DNA from: Novosphingobium sp. NDB2Meth1
GTDB lineage: Bacteria > Pseudomonadota > Alphaproteobacteria > Sphingomonadales > Sphingomonadaceae
DNA length: 64,000 nucleotides
NCBI RefSeq assembly: GCF_900117425.1
Contig: NZ_FPEH01000016.1
Coordinates: 124,001-188,000, forward strand
Direction of reading: 5' to 3'
The notes under the pieces are model-generated. The model saw only the letters and a program-made list of their open reading frames with translations. It was not told where the DNA came from and ran no database searches. Below, one piece after another: positions 49,200-57,403 of this stretch (its first letter is position 1; the number at the start of each line of letters is the position of its first letter). The position numbers and the translations under genes were made by a program.

Positions 49200-50210
49200 T
49201 CAGCCGCGCGTCAGCGCCGCCTCGCACTCGCTCATCAGCTCGCCCATGATCGTAGCGACGGGCTCCTCCTTCGTCACCATGCCGACCGATTGCCCGGCCA
49301 TCAGCGAGCCGTGCTCGACATCGCCGTCGATCACCGCGCGGCGCAGCGCACCCGCCCAGAAGTGCTCGATCTCGAGCTGCGCGGCGGCCATGTCGACCGC
49401 GCCCTGATCAAGCAGGTTCGCCACTTCGCGCTGCTTGGCGATGAATTCGTCGCTGCCCTTGTTGCGCAGCGCCCGGACCGGGATCACCGGCAGGCGCGGA
49501 TCGATCTGCACACTGGCCACCGCATCGCGCGCATTGGCGCGGAAAAACGCGGCCTTGAACGCCGGGTGCGCGATGGATTCGCTCGCGCAGGCAAAGCGCG
49601 TGCCCAGCTGCACCCCGCTCGCGCCCATCTCGAGGTAGCTCGCGATCATCTCGCCCCGGCCGATCCCGCCCGCCACGAACACGATGTGGTCTTCGGCGAG
49701 CGAAGGCAGGAACTCCTGCGCCAGCACCGAAGTCGAGACCGGCCCGATATGCCCGCCCGCTTCCGAACCCTCGATCACCAGCGCGTCGGCGCCAGAGCGG
49801 AACAGCTTCTTTGCCAGCGCCAGCGTCGGCGCGAAGACGATCACCTTGGCGCCGAAGGCCTTGATCGCCTCCACGCTGCCCTTGGGCGGAATGCCGCCTG
49901 CCAGCACGACATGGCCGACCTTGTGGTCCGCACAGACCTGGATCAGGTCGAACAGCCGCGGGTGCATCGTGATCAGGTTCACGCCGAAGGGCTTGCCCGT
50001 CAGCGCCGCCGTCGCGGTGATCTCGGCATCGAGCAGCTCGGGCGTCATTGCCCCGCAGGCAATCACGCCGAAGCCGCCGGCATTGCTGATCGCGGCAACC
50101 AGATTGCGCTCCGAAACCCAGCTCATGGCGCCGCACAGGATCGCATGGTCGGTGCCCAGAAACGCCGCGCCGCGGCGCATCAGGGCATCGGTCTTGGGAG
50201 TAGAGCTCAT
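49200..50210 (-). CDS. Nitronate monooxygenase-like flavoprotein (NPD family)
   Basis: The 336-residue FMN-binding TIM barrel starts near PILCGAMSWVSERNL-type segment (ILCGAMSWVSERNLVAAI) and has GVNLITMHP, GSEAGGHIGPVST with the conserved His, and FVAGGIGRGEM. The 2-nitropropane dioxygenase family includes nitronate monooxygenases and FabK enoyl reductases, and sequence alone does not separate them fully. It may form a unit with the MFS gene that begins 25 bp downstream. Confidence 0.83.
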   Translation of the reverse strand: MSSTPKTDALMRRGAAFLGTDHAILCGAMSWVSERNLVAAISNAGGFGVIACGAMTPELLDAEITATAALTGKPFGVNLITMHPRLFDLIQVCADHKVGHVVLAGGIPPKGSVEAIKAFGAKVIVFAPTLALAKKLFRSGADALVIEGSEAGGHIGPVSTSVLAQEFLPSLAEDHIVFVAGGIGRGEMIASYLEMGASGVQLGTRFACASESIAHPAFKAAFFRANARDAVASVQIDPRLPVIPVRALRNKGSDEFIAKQREVANLLDQGAVDMAAAQLEIEHFWAGALRRAVIDGDVEHGSLMAGQSVGMVTKEEPVATIMGELMSECEAALTRG

Positions 50211-50429
50211 TCGCACACAATCCTGATCAAAATTCCGGCGGGCTTTAGTGACGCTTCGTGGCGGCAAAAAGGCGGGATCGGGAACTTGTGATCGCCAATT
50301 CCGATTTCTGAGCGCAAGTATCCTCGTTTCACCGATGACCATACAGCGCGTAGAAAGGTGGCGTCAGGTAGTGTCCCCTTCGCCTGAAGTGTCCGAGAGC
50401 CAAGGCTTCAAGCCCGGCCCCGGGTCGCA

Positions 50430-50469
50430 ACCCGCCTATCGTGCCCCGCGAGGGTGCCGGTAGGCGGGT
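50430..50469. other. Hairpin beyond the lysC 3' end
   Basis: ACCCGCCTA (50430-50438) and TAGGCGGGT (50461-50469) form a perfect 9-bp stem, with a CCC/GGG inner pairing. On the plus strand TCTTT follows. It could stop lysC transcription or belong to a structured leader in the 282-bp interval, for which no riboswitch class is recognised. Confidence 0.4.
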
Positions 50470-50492
50470 CTTTCAACACGCTCGGTTTGGCT

Positions 50493-51749
50493 TCAGGCCG
50501 CGTCCAGCCCGTAAGCCGTGTGCAGCACGCGCACCGCGAGCTCGACTTCGTCCGAATCGATCAGCACCGAAACCTTGATCTCGCTGGTCGAAATCGCCTG
50601 GATATTGATCCCCCGGTCGGCCAGCGCCTTGAACATCGTCGAGGCGACCCCCGCGTGGCTGCGCATGCCCACGCCGACCACCGAGACCTTGGCCACCTTG
50701 CTGTCGGCGATCATACGGTAGTAGCCGATCTTGTCCTTGCGCTCTTCGAGCAGCGCCTGCGTGCGGGCGAGGTCCGCCTGCGGGCAGGTGAAGGTCACGT
50801 CGGTCTCGCCCTTGTCCTTGGCGATGTTCTGGATGATCATGTCGACGTTGATGTTCGCCTCGGCGAGCGGGCCGAAGATCGCCGCCACCGCACCGGGACG
50901 GTCTGCGACGCGGGTCAGCGTCACCTTGGCCTCGTTCTTGTCGGCGGCAATGCCGGTGATCAGCTGGCGTTCCATGTCGGTTCCTTCAAGTTCTTCGTCG
51001 CTGACAATCATCGTACCGGGGATGCTGTCCGCCGGCGGGGCGCTTTCGTCGATGAACGAGGAGAGCACCTGCACGCGCACCCCTTCCTTCATCGCGAGGC
51101 TGACCGAGCGCGTCTGCAGCACCTTCGAGCCGACCGAGGCGAGCTCGAGCATTTCCTCGTAGGTCACGTATTTCAGCTTGCGAGCCTTCGCCACGATGCG
51201 CGGATCGGTGGTGTAGACCCCGTCGACATCGGTGTAGATGTCGCAGCGATCGGCCTGCACCGCTGCCGCCACCGCGACCGCCGAGGTATCCGAACCGCCG
51301 CGGCCCAGCGTCGTCACGCGGCCATCGTGGTCCATGCCCTGAAAGCCCGGGATCACCGCGATCTCGCCCGCCGCCATCGAGGCGAGCAGTGCGTCGGACT
51401 CGATATCCTCGATCCGCGCGGCGGCATGGGCATCGTCGGTGCGCACCGGCAGCTGCCAGCCGAGCCACGAGCGCGCCTTGCAGCCCAGCGCCTGCAGATG
51501 CAGCGCCAGCAGCCCCGAGGTCACCTGCTCGCCCGCTGCCACGACCACGTCGTACTCGGCGCGGTCATAGAGCGCGTTGGCCTCCCGGCAGAAGTTCACC
51601 AGCCGGTCGGTCTCGCCCGCCATGGCGGAGACGACGACGGCGACTTCATGCCCCGCTTCCTGCTGGCGCTTGACGATCCCGGCCACGCGGCGGATGCGCT
51701 CGGTCCCGGCCATCGAAGTGCCGCCGAATTTCATCACGATCCGGGCCAC
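50493..51749 (-). CDS. lysC: Aspartate kinase
   Basis: The 418-residue enzyme phosphorylates aspartate at the entry of lysine, threonine and methionine synthesis. It has ARIVMKFGGTSMAG at the start, the substrate loop TLGRGGSDTSAVAVAAA, and two C-terminal ACT domains (ADRPGAVAAIFGPLAEANIN, GMRSHAGVASTMFKALADRG) for feedback control. GTG at 51749 with GGAG 6 nt upstream is the likely start. dapB, another lysine gene, lies 6 kb away. Confidence 0.95.
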   Translation of the reverse strand: MARIVMKFGGTSMAGTERIRRVAGIVKRQQEAGHEVAVVVSAMAGETDRLVNFCREANALYDRAEYDVVVAAGEQVTSGLLALHLQALGCKARSWLGWQLPVRTDDAHAAARIEDIESDALLASMAAGEIAVIPGFQGMDHDGRVTTLGRGGSDTSAVAVAAAVQADRCDIYTDVDGVYTTDPRIVAKARKLKYVTYEEMLELASVGSKVLQTRSVSLAMKEGVRVQVLSSFIDESAPPADSIPGTMIVSDEELEGTDMERQLITGIAADKNEAKVTLTRVADRPGAVAAIFGPLAEANINVDMIIQNIAKDKGETDVTFTCPQADLARTQALLEERKDKIGYYRMIADSKVAKVSVVGVGMRSHAGVASTMFKALADRGINIQAISTSEIKVSVLIDSDEVELAVRVLHTAYGLDAA

Positions 51750-51828
51750 GTCATCTCCCCCAGCAGGATTGCAACACGTTCCCACACGGCCCCTCGACCC
51801 TGCGGACGCGGCGCTTTAAAGTCGCTCC

Positions 51829-52563
51829 ATGAGCAATGCAACCGGCACAGCAACGATCAGGCCCGAAGAAGCCGCCCATTTCGGCAGGCTGGCGGCCGAA
51901 TGGTGGGACCCCAAGGGCAGCTCGGCCATGCTGCACAAGCTCAACCCGGTGCGGCTCGCCTTCCTGCGCGAGGCCATCGATTCGCACTTCGGCAGCGATC
52001 CGAAGACGCTGCGCCCCCTCGCGGGAAAGGTCGCCCTCGATGTCGGCTGCGGCGCCGGGCTGTTGGCGGAACCCCTCGCTCGCATGGGCGCAGGCGTGAC
52101 GGCGGTCGATGCGGCGGAAGAAAACATCACGGCGGCCAAGGCCCATGCCGCAGCGGGCGGGCTCGCCATCGACTACCGCCACGGCGAACTGGCCGCGCTC
52201 GGCCTCGGTCAATTCGATCTCGTCACCTCGATGGAAGTGATCGAGCACGTGGCGGACAAGGCCGCCTTCATCGCCGGGCTGGTGGCACGCGTGGCGGAGG
52301 ACGGCCTCCTCGTCCTCTCCACCCCCAACCGCACCACCGCCTCGCGCCTGCTGCTCGTCGGCGCGGCGGAAGGCTTCGGCATGGTGCCCAAGGGCACGCA
52401 CCACTGGGAGGATTTCATCACGCCGCTGGAACTGAGCGACCTTCTGGCAGACGCCGGTTTCGCGATGGGCAATCCCAAGGGCATCTCGTGGAGCCCGCTG
52501 AAAGGCCTCCACCTCTCGGACGATCTGGCGCTGAACTATATCGTTACCGCCAAGCGCGCCTGA
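51829..52563 (+). CDS. ubiG: Ubiquinone biosynthesis O-methyltransferase
   Basis: The 244-residue UbiG catalyses the two O-methylations of ubiquinone synthesis. Visible elements are EAAHFGRLAAEWWDPKGSSA, the SAM motif VALDVGCGAGLLAEPLA, the membrane-interacting TPNRTTAS-LLVGAAE region and KGTHHWEDFITPLEL. It starts 79 bp from the divergent lysC start, sharing a promoter region. The assignment agrees with the usual lysC-ubiG adjacency in sphingomonads as I recall it. Confidence 0.93.
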   Translation: MSNATGTATIRPEEAAHFGRLAAEWWDPKGSSAMLHKLNPVRLAFLREAIDSHFGSDPKTLRPLAGKVALDVGCGAGLLAEPLARMGAGVTAVDAAEENITAAKAHAAAGGLAIDYRHGELAALGLGQFDLVTSMEVIEHVADKAAFIAGLVARVAEDGLLVLSTPNRTTASRLLLVGAAEGFGMVPKGTHHWEDFITPLELSDLLADAGFAMGNPKGISWSPLKGLHLSDDLALNYIVTAKRA

Positions 52564-52566
52564 GCC

Positions 52567-52968
52567 TCACTCCGCAGGCAGAAACCGCTCCACCAGCTCG
52601 CGCGCCAGCCGCGCCGGGCGCAGTGTGGCGGCATCGAGGCAGCACCAGCTGGATTTCACTTCCGCCAGCACGTCCTCGCCGCGCTTCAGGACCGTCTCGT
52701 AAAACGCCCGCGCGCCGTGGACCCGCTCGAGGATCACATGCGCGATCACCTGATCGTTGAGGAACGTCGGCCGCCGATAAGTGATGTTGTGATTGGTCGC
52801 GACCCAGACGAGGTCCGCCACCGCCTGCGCCGGCGCGAACGCCTTCCAGTGCCCGACCACCGCATCCTGCACCCACTTGAGGTAGGAGGCGTTGTTGACG
52901 TGCCCCATGAAGTCGATGTCCGCCGGATCGACGGTGATGGCGTAGGCGAAGGGCTGGGCTGTATTCAC
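52567..52968 (-). CDS. Acyl-CoA thioesterase (4HBT hot-dog fold)
   Basis: The 133-residue protein has the YbgC/4-hydroxybenzoyl-CoA thioesterase motif DIDFMGHVNNASYLKWVQDA with its catalytic Asp. A second strand series (WVATNHNITYRRPTFLNDQV) follows. Substrates in this family range from short-chain acyl-CoAs to phenylacyl-CoA. It is convergent with ubiG with a 3-bp gap, and the reductase gene lies behind it on the same strand. Confidence 0.88.
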   Translation of the reverse strand: MNTAQPFAYAITVDPADIDFMGHVNNASYLKWVQDAVVGHWKAFAPAQAVADLVWVATNHNITYRRPTFLNDQVIAHVILERVHGARAFYETVLKRGEDVLAEVKSSWCCLDAATLRPARLARELVERFLPAE

Positions 52969-53033
52969 ACCGATGTAGATAACACATCCCGCGCCATCCT
53001 GAACAGGCCGGTGATGTGTCTTTTCGTGTCAGT

Positions 53034-53381
53034 TCAACCCAGAATGGAACTCCATTCGGCCTCCTTGAACCCCACCAGCAAGCCGCCGGGATGCTCGACA
53101 ATCGGCCGTTTGATCACCGAGGTATTGGCCGCCAGCACCGCCGGCGCCCCCTCTCCCGCCAGCGCCGCCTGATCCGCTTCGGAAAGCTTGCGGAAGGTGG
53201 TCCCGGCGCGGTTGACCACCTTGTCCCGCCCGGCGGCGGCGATCCACGCCGCGATCTTCACCGGGTCCGCGCCCTGCTTCTTGTAGTCATGGAAGGTGTA
53301 GGCGATCCCGCGCGCATCCAGCCAGAGCCGCGCCTTCTTCACCGTGTCGCAGTTTGCAATTCCAAACATGGTTAACGTCAT
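53034..53381 (-). CDS. ArsC/YffB-family reductase with a replaced 5' end
   Basis: The 115-residue thioredoxin-fold protein has MFGIANCDTVKKARLWLDAR, then YKKQG, and a TSVIKRPIVE segment, the ArsC-related YffB/Spx-like pattern with a single active-site Cys (residue 11). It is not a proven arsenate reductase. The first ten codons are AT-rich and unlike the rest. A remnant with the typical start (MTITLYGIPNC) stands 619 bp upstream, showing that the original 5' end was displaced. GGAG precedes the current ATG. Confidence 0.85.
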   Translation of the reverse strand: MTLTMFGIANCDTVKKARLWLDARGIAYTFHDYKKQGADPVKIAAWIAAAGRDKVVNRAGTTFRKLSEADQAALAGEGAPAVLAANTSVIKRPIVEHPGGLLVGFKEAEWSSILG

Positions 53382-53973
53382 TCAAAGCTCCTGCGAAGAA
53401 TGCCCAATGATCAATGGTATTTCGCCGCCGCAGAAGGCCTAACGACATAACCTGAGGATGTGCGAACTAGATCTTCATCAAGCGGAATACCACCATCGGG
53501 CGTAATGGGTAGCGACGCCGTGTCAGGCCACGCCGCCTTGATGAGAGGCATCAGCCGTTCCCTGAAACGCGCTGCCTTACCTGCGTCTTGCCCTGCGGAA
53601 AATGTCAGCCAGACGCGCCCGATGTGAGTTTTGAAGTCCATCGCAGAAGCCACAACCTCCTGATCGTCCGGGCCGCGCCAGACTGCCGCGTTCATCGTGA
53701 TTGGCGAGACCTCCGAAAGAGCGCGTAGTTCATCGTCCGTTGCGACATCGAGATGGAAGCCAGCCGCCTTCGCCTGATTGCTCAAAATCCCAAGAAACCG
53801 AGCTTTGTCAGAGTTGGTCGGCAGCGGAACCTCATAGGCTGCGACTGTCTTTGCCCATTGAGGCTGTTCGGCACTCCCGCACCCCGCACAAATCAGCGAT
53901 AGCGCAATGAGCAGCTTGGTAGCCCTCATTCGGCGTGACTCCCGTCTGCAACCCTTCCAACCCGCTCGCAGTT
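53355..53973 (-). other. Inserted 619-bp segment splitting the ArsC/YffB gene
   Basis: The 8-bp sequence TCGCAGTT occurs at 53347-53354 in the intact reductase gene and at 53966-53973 in the remnant, at the same codon position (Asn-Cys). Removing the segment between them would restore a canonical start, MTITLYGIPNC, directly followed by DTVKKARLWL. The segment is visibly more AT-rich than the surroundings, carries a putative lipoprotein gene and supplies a new ribosome-binding site and start codon. The repeats may be a duplication or shared coding homology. Confidence 0.7.
53411..53929 (-). CDS. Putative exported lipoprotein of unknown function
   Basis: The 172-residue protein has an N-terminal export signal with a Cys (LLIALSLICAGCGSAEQ), so it is probably lipid-modified, although the lipobox (CAGC) is atypical. 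The rest is soluble; recognisable pieces are FLGILSNQAKAAGFHL and HIGRVWLTFSAGQ. No family is recognised. It lies entirely inside the AT-richer inserted segment, and its ATG overlaps the end of the remnant as ATGA, so expression is probably coupled to the upstream monooxygenase gene. Confidence 0.7.
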   Translation of the reverse strand: MRATKLLIALSLICAGCGSAEQPQWAKTVAAYEVPLPTNSDKARFLGILSNQAKAAGFHLDVATDDELRALSEVSPITMNAAVWRGPDDQEVVASAMDFKTHIGRVWLTFSAGQDAGKAARFRERLMPLIKAAWPDTASLPITPDGGIPLDEDLVRTSSGYVVRPSAAAKYH

Positions 53974-54000
53974 CGGAATGCCGTAGAGCGTGATGGTCAT
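53926..54000 (-). pseudogene. 5' remnant of an ArsC/YffB gene
   Basis: ATG 54000 opens MTITLYGIPNCERVGRVADG, after which a stop follows at residue 25. The first eleven residues are the classical start of ArsC/YffB proteins; the rest is unrelated. It overlaps the upstream monooxygenase stop (ATGA) and the downstream lipoprotein start (ATGA), so ribosomes may still pass through it. Confidence 0.75.
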
Positions 54001-54308
54001 GCCTTGGTCCTCGAAAAGCGGTGCACCCGGTTCGGCGTCCCCGCAAACAGCGTATAATCCTCGTAGTACGCCTCGCGGCCCCTGGCCTGCATCTCGGCAT
54101 GTTCGGCCACGCGCCGCCACGCCAGCGCCGCTGCTTCGTCCACCCATTCGCTGATCGCCACGACTTCGCCATCCTCGGCGGTGTAGCTCTTGAACGAGAG
54201 GTAGCCGGGCTGCTCCTTGGCCAGCTGCCACATGGCATCAGCGTCGGCGTGATACGCCGCCGCATCGATATCGGCGCGCTTGCGGTTGCGGAACACGACG
54301 AGGAACAT
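53997..54308 (-). CDS. Antibiotic biosynthesis monooxygenase (ABM) domain protein
   Basis: The 103-residue protein has a single dimeric ferredoxin-like ABM domain: MFLVVFRNRKRADIDAAAYH, then LAKEQPGYLSFKSYTAEDGE and ISEWVDEAAALAW. Stand-alone members degrade quinones or haem or serve as small monooxygenases; secondary-metabolite synthesis is not implied. Its stop overlaps the remnant's start (ATGA), showing that it was once directly coupled to the ArsC/YffB gene. A REP-like palindrome lies upstream. Confidence 0.85.
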   Translation of the reverse strand: MFLVVFRNRKRADIDAAAYHADADAMWQLAKEQPGYLSFKSYTAEDGEVVAISEWVDEAAALAWRRVAEHAEMQARGREAYYEDYTLFAGTPNRVHRFSRTKA

Positions 54309-54328
54309 GGCGAAGCTCGCGTTTGGCC

Positions 54329-54398
54329 CTTCGACAAGCTCAGGGCGAGCGGGGTAGGGTTTGGCGCGAAATAACCGCTCGTGCTGAGCTTGTCGAAG
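54329..54398. repeat. REP-like palindrome, copy C
   Basis: CTTCGACAAGCTCAGGGCGA (54329 on) pairs with CCGCTCGTGCTGAGCTTGTC (54375 on) around a 22-bp spacer; same arms and spacing as copy A. It lies between the ABM gene and aroC, which are transcribed away from each other. Confidence 0.85.
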
Positions 54399-54453
54399 CA
54401 CCTTTCACGCGCAAACGTGACATTTGCGGAAAATTGCGCGAAGGCGCTGCCCC

Positions 54454-55524
54454 ATGAGCTTCAACACCTTCGGCCACGCATTCCGCTTCACCACCTGGGG
54501 TGAAAGCCACGGACCCGCGCTCGGCGCGGTCGTCGATGGCTGCCCGCCGGGCCTCGCGCTCGATGAAAGCCTGATCCAACCCTTCCTCGATGCCCGCCGC
54601 CCTGGCCAGTCGCGCTTCACCACGCAGCGGCAGGAGCCCGATCAGGTGCGCATCCTCTCGGGCGTGTTCGAGGGCAAGACGACCGGCACGCCGATCAGCC
54701 TGATGATCGAGAACGTCGACCAGCGCTCGAAGGACTACGGCGACGTGGCCAAGGCCTATCGCCCCGGCCACGCCGACTATGCCTACGACGCCAAGTACGG
54801 CTTTCGCGACTATCGCGGCGGCGGGCGTTCCTCGGCCCGCGAAACCGCCGCGCGCGTGGCGGCAGGGGCCGTCGCACGGCTCGTCATCCCCGAAGTCACC
54901 GTCCTCGGCTGGGTCAGCGCGATCGGCGGCGATGCGATCGATCCTGCAAACTTCGACGCGGCCGAGATCAGCCGCAACCCGTTCTTCTGCCCGGACGCCA
55001 GGGCCGCCGCGCGCTGGGAAGCTTTGGTGGACAATGCCCGCAAGGCCGGCTCCTCGCTCGGCGCCGTCGTCGAATGCACCGCCACCGGCGTCCCCGCCGG
55101 CTGGGGGGCGCCGCTCTACGCCAAGCTCGATGCCGAACTCGCCCACGCGATGATGGGCATCAACGCGGTCAAGGGCGTCGAGATCGGCGACGGGTTCGCC
55201 GCCGCCGCCAACACCGGCGAAGGCAATGCCGATCCGATGCGGCCCGGTGAAGAAGCGCCGGAATTCCTCGCCAACCACGCCGGCGGCATCGCGGGCGGGA
55301 TTTCCACCGGCCAGCCCGTCCACGTCCGCGTCGCCTTCAAGCCGACCTCGTCGATCCTTACGCCGGTGCCCACGATCACGCGCGAAGGCGAGGCGACCGA
55401 GCTTTTCACCAAGGGCCGCCACGATCCGTGTGTCGGCATTCGCGGCGTGCCGGTGGTCGAGGCGATGATGGCGCTCGTGCTGGCCGACCAGAAGCTGCTG
55501 CACCGCGCGCAGTGTGGGGGCTGA
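54454..55524 (+). CDS. aroC: Chorismate synthase
   Basis: The 356-residue flavoenzyme makes chorismate from EPSP. All three family signatures are present: [18 protein letters not shown], the [19 protein letters not shown] region (residues 125-143) and [20 protein letters not shown] at 54454 is the family start, with GAAGG upstream. It is followed by a palindrome after the stop and then the TTG-started symporter gene. Confidence 0.96.
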   Translation: MSFNTFGHAFRFTTWGESHGPALGAVVDGCPPGLALDESLIQPFLDARRPGQSRFTTQRQEPDQVRILSGVFEGKTTGTPISLMIENVDQRSKDYGDVAKAYRPGHADYAYDAKYGFRDYRGGGRSSARETAARVAAGAVARLVIPEVTVLGWVSAIGGDAIDPANFDAAEISRNPFFCPDARAAARWEALVDNARKAGSSLGAVVECTATGVPAGWGAPLYAKLDAELAHAMMGINAVKGVEIGDGFAAAANTGEGNADPMRPGEEAPEFLANHAGGIAGGISTGQPVHVRVAFKPTSSILTPVPTITREGEATELFTKGRHDPCVGIRGVPVVEAMMALVLADQKLLHRAQCGG

Positions 55525-55535
55525 CCCCTTGAACG

Positions 55536-55563
55536 CGTCATCCCCGCCTGCGCGGGAATGACG
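55536..55563. terminator. Palindrome after aroC
   Basis: CGTCATCCCCGC (55536-55547) pairs with GCGGGAATGACG (55552-55563) with one mismatch. Its core equals that of the palindrome after nadB (36230). It probably serves as a transcription stop. Confidence 0.55.
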
Positions 55564-55645
55564 AGGGGTTTGGGCTGGCGCGCCGCTTGCCTAAACGACC
55601 AGCCCCGCTAGTCTCCCGCCCCAAACCAACCGGGGAGCCGAAAAC

Positions 55646-56956
55646 TTGGGCAAGCGCCTGACCCTTTACATCGTGATCGCCATGCTGGCCGGTATCGGCG
55701 TGGGCTACGCGCTCAATGCCGCCTACCCCGCGGGCAGCAAGGTCCTCGCCGACACCGCCGACGTGCTCAAGCTGCTGCCCGAGGTGTTCCTCCACCTCAT
55801 CAAGATGATCCTTGCCCCGCTCATCCTGGCCACGCTGGTCACCGGCATCGCCAGCATGGGCGACAGTTCGGCATTGGGCCGGATCGGCGGGCGGGCGCTC
55901 GCGTGGTTCATCACCGCCAGCCTGATCTCGATCAGCCTCGGGCTCGTGCTGGTCAATCTGTTCCAGCCCGGGGTCGGCCTCAACATCACTTCCGCCGCGC
56001 CGGTCAGCGATCTCGCCACGGCAGACTTCACGCTGCGCCACTTCGTGCTCGAAGTCTTCCCGACCAGCGCGCTCGATGCGATGGCCAAGAACAACGTCCT
56101 GCAGATCCTCGTCTTCTCGGTCTTCGCCGGGGTCGGGCTGTCCGCCATGGGCGAGGAAGGCGCGCCGCTGGTGCGCGGGGCAGAAGCGCTGGCCACGCTG
56201 ATGCTCACCATCACGGACTACGTGATGCGCTTTGCCCCCTTCGCCGTGTTCGGCGCGCTCGCCTCGGTGATCGCGACGCGCGGGGTGGGCATCCTCGTCA
56301 CCTACGGCGTGTTCGTCGGCGAGTTCTATCTCGCGCTGCTGCTGCTGTGGCTCATCCTGCTGGGCCTCGGCGGCCTGTTCCTCGGCAAGCGGGTGGTCCT
56401 GCTCGCGCGCTATATCCGCGAACCGCTGCTGCTCGCCTTCTCCACCGCGAGCAGCGAAAGCGCGCTGCCCAAGCTGTTCGAGCAGCTCGACCGGTTCGGC
56501 GTGCCGCGCCGGATCTCCGGCTTCGTGCTGCCGCTGGGCTACAGCTTCAACCTCGATGGCTCGATGATCTACACCAGCTTCGCCACGGTGTTCATCGCGC
56601 AGGCCTACAACATCCCGCTCTCCGCCGGGCAGCAGATTGCCATGCTGCTCGTGCTGATGATCACTTCGAAGGGTATCGCCGGAGTGCCGCGCGCCAGTCT
56701 TGTGGTGATCGCGGCGACCCTCACCCAGTTCGGCCTCCCGGTCGAAGGCGTGGCCTTGCTGCTGGGCGTCGACACCTTCCTCGACATGGGCCGCAGCGCG
56801 ACCAACGTTGTCGGCAACGCGGTGGCGACTTCGGTCATCACCAAGTGGGAAGGCATGCTGCAAGTGCCGATGGACCCCGACGCGCCCGAGGCCATGCCCC
56901 CGCACGACACGCCCGAGCATGGCCGCAAGGGGCTGCACCTCGATCCGGAGGCTTGA
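55646..56956 (+). CDS. Dicarboxylate/amino acid:cation symporter (DAACS)
   Basis: The 436-residue inner-membrane protein belongs to the GltP/DctA family, driven by Na+ or H+. It has the serine-rich loop STASSESALPKL, GYSFNLDGSMIY, ITSKGIAGVPRAS and DMGRSATNVVGN, which form the substrate and cation sites. It begins with TTG at 55646; GGGGAG 9 nt upstream makes this start credible. The Asp/Asn pattern fits dicarboxylates or acidic amino acids. It appears as a single gene, convergent with the DUF6491 gene. Confidence 0.9.
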   Translation: MGKRLTLYIVIAMLAGIGVGYALNAAYPAGSKVLADTADVLKLLPEVFLHLIKMILAPLILATLVTGIASMGDSSALGRIGGRALAWFITASLISISLGLVLVNLFQPGVGLNITSAAPVSDLATADFTLRHFVLEVFPTSALDAMAKNNVLQILVFSVFAGVGLSAMGEEGAPLVRGAEALATLMLTITDYVMRFAPFAVFGALASVIATRGVGILVTYGVFVGEFYLALLLLWLILLGLGGLFLGKRVVLLARYIREPLLLAFSTASSESALPKLFEQLDRFGVPRRISGFVLPLGYSFNLDGSMIYTSFATVFIAQAYNIPLSAGQQIAMLLVLMITSKGIAGVPRASLVVIAATLTQFGLPVEGVALLLGVDTFLDMGRSATNVVGNAVATSVITKWEGMLQVPMDPDAPEAMPPHDTPEHGRKGLHLDPEA

Positions 56957-56959
56957 GGC

Positions 56960-57403
56960 CTACTTCTTCCCTTCCTTCGCCAGCTTTACCGGCTGGAACA
57001 TGCCCAGCCCGCACGATCCCAGCGGCCCGGTCGGCCCGCCGCCATTGCGGAACACGGTGATGATATCTACGTTGCACAGCTGCGCGAGCGAAGTCGCATA
57101 GGAGAACGACCGCTCGAAGCCGAGGTTGCTGCAACGGTTGGGCAGCGTATTGCGATACCAGGTATCGCCGCCCGTGCGGAAATCGATGGTCCAGTCGTCG
57201 CGCACCCGGCTTTCCCGGATCGAGGTGATCGGAATGCAGGTCACTGCCTTGCCGGTCGGCGTCGCGGCCGGGATATCGGCGGCATGACCGGCAGCGGCCC
57301 ACTTCGCACCCGAGCCGGGCGCGCAGGCGCCGAGCGACAGGGCAGCAGCGGACATCGTCAGGACGGCGGCGATCCTCAGGGCCTTTGGCTTCAAAGCACT
57401 CAC
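56960..57403 (-). CDS. DUF6491-like lipoprotein
   Basis: The 147-residue protein begins at GTG 57403, overlapping the nth stop as GTGA. A lipoprotein signal (MSAAALSLGAC) precedes a domain with GKAVTCIPITSI, VRDDWTIDFRTGGDTWYRN, NRCSNLGFE and SLAQLCNVDIITVF. It is a paralogue of the gene at 30892-31317. The paired cysteines and envelope location are the only functional hints. Its coupling to nth looks incidental. Confidence 0.72.
   Translation of the reverse strand: MSALKPKALRIAAVLTMSAAALSLGACAPGSGAKWAAAGHAADIPAATPTGKAVTCIPITSIRESRVRDDWTIDFRTGGDTWYRNTLPNRCSNLGFERSFSYATSLAQLCNVDIITVFRNGGGPTGPLGSCGLGMFQPVKLAKEGKK

Noticed and set aside
53034..53381. Arsenate resistance gene arsC
   Set aside because: Only the ArsC/YffB-like single-Cys fold is present; no arsB, arsR or acr genes are near, so arsenate reduction is not supported.
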